Of a stretch of 9,172 nt of DNA, positions 6,562 to 9,172 are shown piece after piece; position 1 is the stretch's first letter; the number at the start of each line of letters is the position of its first letter. A model generated the notes under the pieces. That model made no database searches. It was given only the letters and a program-made list of their open reading frames with translations, and was not told the DNA's origin. The translations under genes were made by a program, and so were the position numbers. The DNA comes from JAUYQR01 sp043727195 (GTDB taxonomy: Bacteria; Pseudomonadota; Alphaproteobacteria; Rhodobacterales; Rhodobacteraceae). Location: assembly GCA_043727195.1 (NCBI GenBank), contig JAYSYZ010000196.1, positions 1 through 9,172 on the forward strand, read 5' to 3'.

Positions 6562-6945
6562 GATACGGCTCCAGTTGCAACAATCAGTAGCCCGGTTACC
6601 CATCCAGGTCGAGGCCACATGGCGCTGCAGGCTGCGCTGACACGACGGTCAACGCCGCAGCGTACATCCTGCCACCGACCTTCAATCGAGGGATGGAGCT
6701 TGGCAACGGCGGAGTAAAACTCTCCCACCAAGGCGGAGCAACGGTCGGCCAGTTGAGGGTGTCGGCATGGCCTGCCCGATCTTGCCGGAAATCACTGCTT
6801 CGTTCCGTCTTGTCAGGCATGCGTGATTGCCGAATCGAGCAGCCCTTGAGAGTGTTCAACATGGCGTGGCCTGCAACGGTTCGCCGCTTAGCGGGCGTCT
6901 GAGGCTAAGGTCCATGGCGGTCGTGGTCTGGCCGCCGCATCGTCG
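6562..6945. other. Divergent intergenic region, no recognisable gene
   Basis: About 385 bases separate the divergent ccoI and flippase starts, so promoters for both should be here. Short open frames exist on both strands (for example minus 6596-6862 and plus 6693-6902), but their translations are Pro/Arg/Ser-rich, resemble no family I know, and lack good ribosome binding sites. I see no tRNA, no clear FNR/Anr box (TTGAT-N4-ATCAA) and no sigma-70 promoter I would defend. It contains a weak hairpin at 6882-6897 and a perfect palindrome at 6936-6950. The length and disorder are compatible with decayed mobile DNA at a block boundary, but no transposase motif or paired inverted ends can be seen. 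Confidence 0.6.
6569..6572 (-). promoter_or_regulatory. Ribosome binding site that sets the ccoI start
   Basis: Read on the minus strand, GGAG is followed by 7 bases (CCGTATC) and then ATG at 6561. Neither of the two longer in-frame starts (GTG 6618, ATG 6603) has a purine-rich site at a suitable distance. Confidence 0.65.
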
Positions 6946-6950
6946 ATGCG
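6936..6950. repeat. Perfect 15-base inverted repeat next to the flippase start
   Basis: CGCATCG-T-CGATGCG is a perfect 7+1+7 palindrome. It overlaps the first possible ATG of the flippase (6946-6948) and ends three bases before a purine-rich AGGGAGA (6954-6960). A one-base loop makes an RNA hairpin unlikely as drawn, so a DNA-binding-protein operator is the more natural reading. Chance occurrence in GC-rich DNA cannot be excluded. Confidence 0.5.
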
Positions 6951-8484
6951 TTCAGGGAGAAGTCACCTGGTCAAGAATTCGCAGACTAACGACCCCGCCT
7001 CGTTGACCATTACCGGACGGTTGCGCTTTCTTGCCCGCGATTCGGCAATATATGGAATGGCTGCGGCAGTAAGCCGTTTTGCATCCCTTCTCACCTTTCC
7101 GATTGTGGTGCGGCATCTGGAAATTGCCGAATATGGCGCTCTGGATATCATTCAAATCTTTGGAAACTTTCTGGTTGTCCTGCTGATTTTCGGACAAGAC
7201 AGCGGTGTCGCCCGTTATTTTTTCGAATATGAGGATGCAGAGGTCCGAAAAGATTTTATCTCGCAGTCGTTCTTCTTCCGGATTTATGTCATGTTGATTG
7301 TTGCTCCGTTGCTTTGGTTTCTTGGAAGCTTTATCATCGGATTGCTTGGCATCGGCCAGGAATATCAGCCGGCATTTGCTGTTTTACTTCTTCAGATACC
7401 TTTCGTCATTCTGTTGAACTTCTGTGTTGTTTTGTTGCGGGTTACCTTCTCTCGTGGCCGTTTCATATTTTTATCCGTCGGATTCTCTTTCACCCAAGCG
7501 GCTTGCTGGCTGGTGGCCATCTTCTGGTTCGACGCCTCCGTCCGCGGGATATTGGTAGCGGGGCTATTGGCCACACTCTTCTATGCGGCAATCGGTATTT
7601 TCTTCATCAGACATTGGCTGAAACCCAGTTTTCAATTGAATTATGTTTTGGAGATGATGCCCTATTCCCTGCCATACGGGGCGATCAGCGCTCTCAGAGC
7701 GATTGTTCCTGTGCTGGAACGTTCGCTGGTGGCAATCTTGCTGACGGTGGACGCACTTGGGCTTTATGCTGCAAGTGCCAAAATGACGATGTTTTTCGCC
7801 ATCTTTGCTTACGCCTTTCAATCCGCTTGGGAACCCTTCGCACTTTCGATCGGTAAAAAGCCGGATGCCCAGGCGACCTACAATCTGGTCCTAAAAGTTT
7901 TCATTCTGTTGGTGTGCGTGCTGGTCCTGGCTTTGACGAGTGTTGCCAAGCTGATGATCGTTATCCTCGCGAGCGAGAAATATGCAGAGGCCGCAGCAAT
8001 TGTCTTTCCTCTGATGATGGCAATGGCCATTGAATCTATCGGCTGGATCACTGAAATCGGCCTCATTCTGCAGCGCCGCACATCTTTGAAATTGATTGCT
8101 TATCTTCTTGGAACGATCATCTCGATCCTTGGGATCGTTTTGTTGACACCGGCGTTCGGTTTGCCCGGGGTTGCAACGGCGGTACTGATTGGAAATATCG
8201 TAAAGACCCTCGCAGTTACCATTTTTGCGCAAAGGGTCTCTGACTTGAAATGGGACATCAAGGGTTTTGTCGTCATGCTGCCAGTCACCCTCGTTGGGGG
8301 TGTAATTATCAGCTTCGTGGCGAATGAAAACGGTCTGTTGGCGGCGCTCGGCATCTTCTGTCTGGCAATGGTGCTGCTGCTGACCTTGACCTATACCCTG
8401 CTGCTCAGCCCGCTGGAGCGGACGAGGCTCGCTTCGGCCATTCGGCGGGTGCTCCGCCCAACGGCCCCGACTAGGCCTGAGTGA
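6946..8484 (+). CDS. Wzx-like polysaccharide flippase (MVF/PST superfamily)
   Basis: This 512-residue, very hydrophobic protein has about 12-14 predicted membrane spans. It matches O-antigen/exopolysaccharide flippases, which move lipid-linked sugar units across the inner membrane. Family features are FLARDSAIYGMAAAVSRFAS at the start (residues 28-47), followed by FPIVVRHLEIAEYGALD, then GQDSGVARYFFEYED at 83-97 in the first loop, and a late FGLPGVATAVLIGN helix (about 404-417). The start is uncertain: ATG 6946 lies in a palindrome, whereas AGGGAGA at 6954-6960 would serve an in-frame CTG at 6967; the true start must lie before residue 30. Base composition is clearly less GC-rich than its neighbours, suggesting transfer. 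The stop codon overlaps the convergent glycosyltransferase by 14 bases. Substrate unknown. Confidence 0.92.
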   Translation: MRSGRSHLVKNSQTNDPASLTITGRLRFLARDSAIYGMAAAVSRFASLLTFPIVVRHLEIAEYGALDIIQIFGNFLVVLLIFGQDSGVARYFFEYEDAEVRKDFISQSFFFRIYVMLIVAPLLWFLGSFIIGLLGIGQEYQPAFAVLLLQIPFVILLNFCVVLLRVTFSRGRFIFLSVGFSFTQAACWLVAIFWFDASVRGILVAGLLATLFYAAIGIFFIRHWLKPSFQLNYVLEMMPYSLPYGAISALRAIVPVLERSLVAILLTVDALGLYAASAKMTMFFAIFAYAFQSAWEPFALSIGKKPDAQATYNLVLKVFILLVCVLVLALTSVAKLMIVILASEKYAEAAAIVFPLMMAMAIESIGWITEIGLILQRRTSLKLIAYLLGTIISILGIVLLTPAFGLPGVATAVLIGNIVKTLAVTIFAQRVSDLKWDIKGFVVMLPVTLVGGVIISFVANENGLLAALGIFCLAMVLLLTLTYTLLLSPLERTRLASAIRRVLRPTAPTRPE

Positions 8485-9172
8485 CGCGCGACCTTTTCTT
8501 CAATGCTTCTGCATATTCGGTCTCCAGGGCCTCCCGCCAACGGGCGATGTCGGTGAACTGTCTGGAGTGCTCGCTCGCGGCCGCCGCAACCCGGGTTCTG
8601 CGCTCGGGATCACGAACCAATTCTTGGAGCGCTCTGGCCATCTCGTCCGGCCGCCGGGGCGGAACCAGATTGCCGACGTCCGGCTGGACATACGCCGGAA
8701 CGCTGCCCACTGCCGTGGCCACGACCGGCAACCCGGCCGCCATGGCTTCGAGCAGGGCAAGAGGCAAGCCCTCCGCGTCAGAGCTGAGGGCAAAGATATC
8801 GGCGGCATGCAACAGCAGGGGAACGTCGTTCCTGCCACCAAGAAAGACCACCGATGATCCCAATCCCAACGCTTGCGCCTGGTCTTGCAACGCGCCACGC
8901 ATCGGCCCTTCGCCACAAATCCAAAGCCTCGATTCCGGGTTGGCCCGCGAAACACTTGCGAAAGCCTCCAGCAGGTTGCCCAAATTCTTTGTCGGATGCA
9001 GGCGGGCCGTCGACAGGATCACCACATCGCTGCCGGAGCAGCCGAGTGTCTCCCGCATTTCCTGACGCCGATCGCGCAGACTCGGATCTGATGGTTCCAC
9101 GACGTTGTCGATAGTGGTCATCGGAACGCTGCCAAAGCGGTGGCTGTTCGCTTCAGCGGTGACCCTGCCGAC
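8471..9172 (-). CDS. GT4-family glycosyltransferase, C-terminal part (5' partial)
   Basis: The reading frame is open to the right edge of the window, giving 233 visible residues that start VGRVTAEANSHRFG, the usual end of the N-terminal Rossmann domain in GT4 enzymes. An ATG at 9121 exists but lies inside this conserved stretch, so the real start is outside, probably by 120-200 codons. The nucleotide-sugar-binding domain has STARLHPTKN (Arg57 and Lys62, donor phosphate contacts), ICGEGP (about 85-90), FLGGRNDVPLLLHAADIF, and the E-x7-E motif Glu134/Glu142 in AEGLPLALLEAMAAGLPVVAT. It transfers a sugar from an activated donor to a growing glycan, with retention of configuration in this family. 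Convergent to the flippase and overlapping its stop codon, it probably belongs to the same polysaccharide cluster. Donor and acceptor cannot be read from the sequence. Confidence 0.94.
   Translation of the reverse strand, partial: VGRVTAEANSHRFGSVPMTTIDNVVEPSDPSLRDRRQEMRETLGCSGSDVVILSTARLHPTKNLGNLLEAFASVSRANPESRLWICGEGPMRGALQDQAQALGLGSSVVFLGGRNDVPLLLHAADIFALSSDAEGLPLALLEAMAAGLPVVATAVGSVPAYVQPDVGNLVPPRRPDEMARALQELVRDPERRTRVAAAASEHSRQFTDIARWREALETEYAEALKKRSRVTQA

Noticed and set aside
6516..6731. Minus-strand 71-codon frame with a membrane-like stretch (WVTGLLIVATGAVSW) upstream of and overlapping ccoI
   Set aside because: Tempting as a ccoH remnant, but it shares no CcoH/FixH motif, has no ribosome binding site, and half of it lies in the ccoI coding region in another frame.
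6596..6862. Minus-strand 88-codon frame in the spacer, considered as a transposase fragment
   Set aside because: No DDE or recombinase motif, no terminal inverted repeats and no target duplication could be seen, so no mobile element is called.
6882..6897. Hairpin CGCCGC-TTA-GCGGGCG considered as an intrinsic terminator
   Set aside because: The stem is only four perfect pairs, there is no T run on either side, and no gene ends nearby.
8481..9065. A 194-codon open frame on the plus strand, antisense to the glycosyltransferase
   Set aside because: Ser/Ala/Arg-rich shadow; the minus strand carries a clear GT4 domain with the E-x7-E motif.

Overview
The window comes from a GC-rich bacterium, most likely an alphaproteobacterium of the Rhodobacterales type. 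This is inferred from codon use, from the ccoNOQP gene order with 4-base ATGA overlaps, and from the residue patterns of the Cco proteins. No 16S or other taxonomic marker is present. Two unrelated functional blocks lie side by side.

Block 1 (1-6561) is a cbb3-type cytochrome c oxidase (Complex IV, C family) locus. On the plus strand, in order: ccoN (5' end cut by the window edge), ccoO, ccoQ, ccoP, a 53-residue single-span membrane protein, a DUF2189-like multispan membrane protein, and ccoS. Four of the junctions are stop/start overlaps of the ATGA type, so this reads as one tightly coupled transcription unit. Convergent with it, and overlapping the ccoS stop codon, is ccoI, the copper-exporting P-type ATPase that supplies CuB to CcoN. 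CcoN carries the heme/CuB ligands, CcoO and CcoP carry one and two c-type heme sites, and CcoS and CcoI are assembly factors. ccoG and ccoH, which usually accompany ccoI and ccoS, are not in the window. All catalytic ligands are intact, but several details depart from the textbook enzyme: the residues around the CuB histidines, a duplicated N-terminal motif in CcoP, and two small or poorly described membrane proteins inside the operon.

Between the blocks, 6562-6945 is about 385 bases with no gene I can recognise. It lies between two divergently transcribed genes and ends in a perfect 15-base inverted repeat next to the start of the flippase gene.

Block 2 (6946-9172) belongs to cell-surface polysaccharide synthesis. 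It holds a Wzx/MVF-type polysaccharide flippase on the plus strand and, convergent and overlapping by 14 bases, the C-terminal part of a GT4-family glycosyltransferase that runs off the right edge. The flippase is clearly less GC-rich than its neighbours (24 G/C in the 60 bases 7141-7200, against 41 in 4741-4800), which fits a horizontally acquired O-antigen or exopolysaccharide gene.

I found no CRISPR array, tRNA, rRNA, complete insertion sequence or convincing intrinsic terminator. The best candidates for something under-described are the 53-residue protein and the DUF2189 protein embedded in the oxidase operon.
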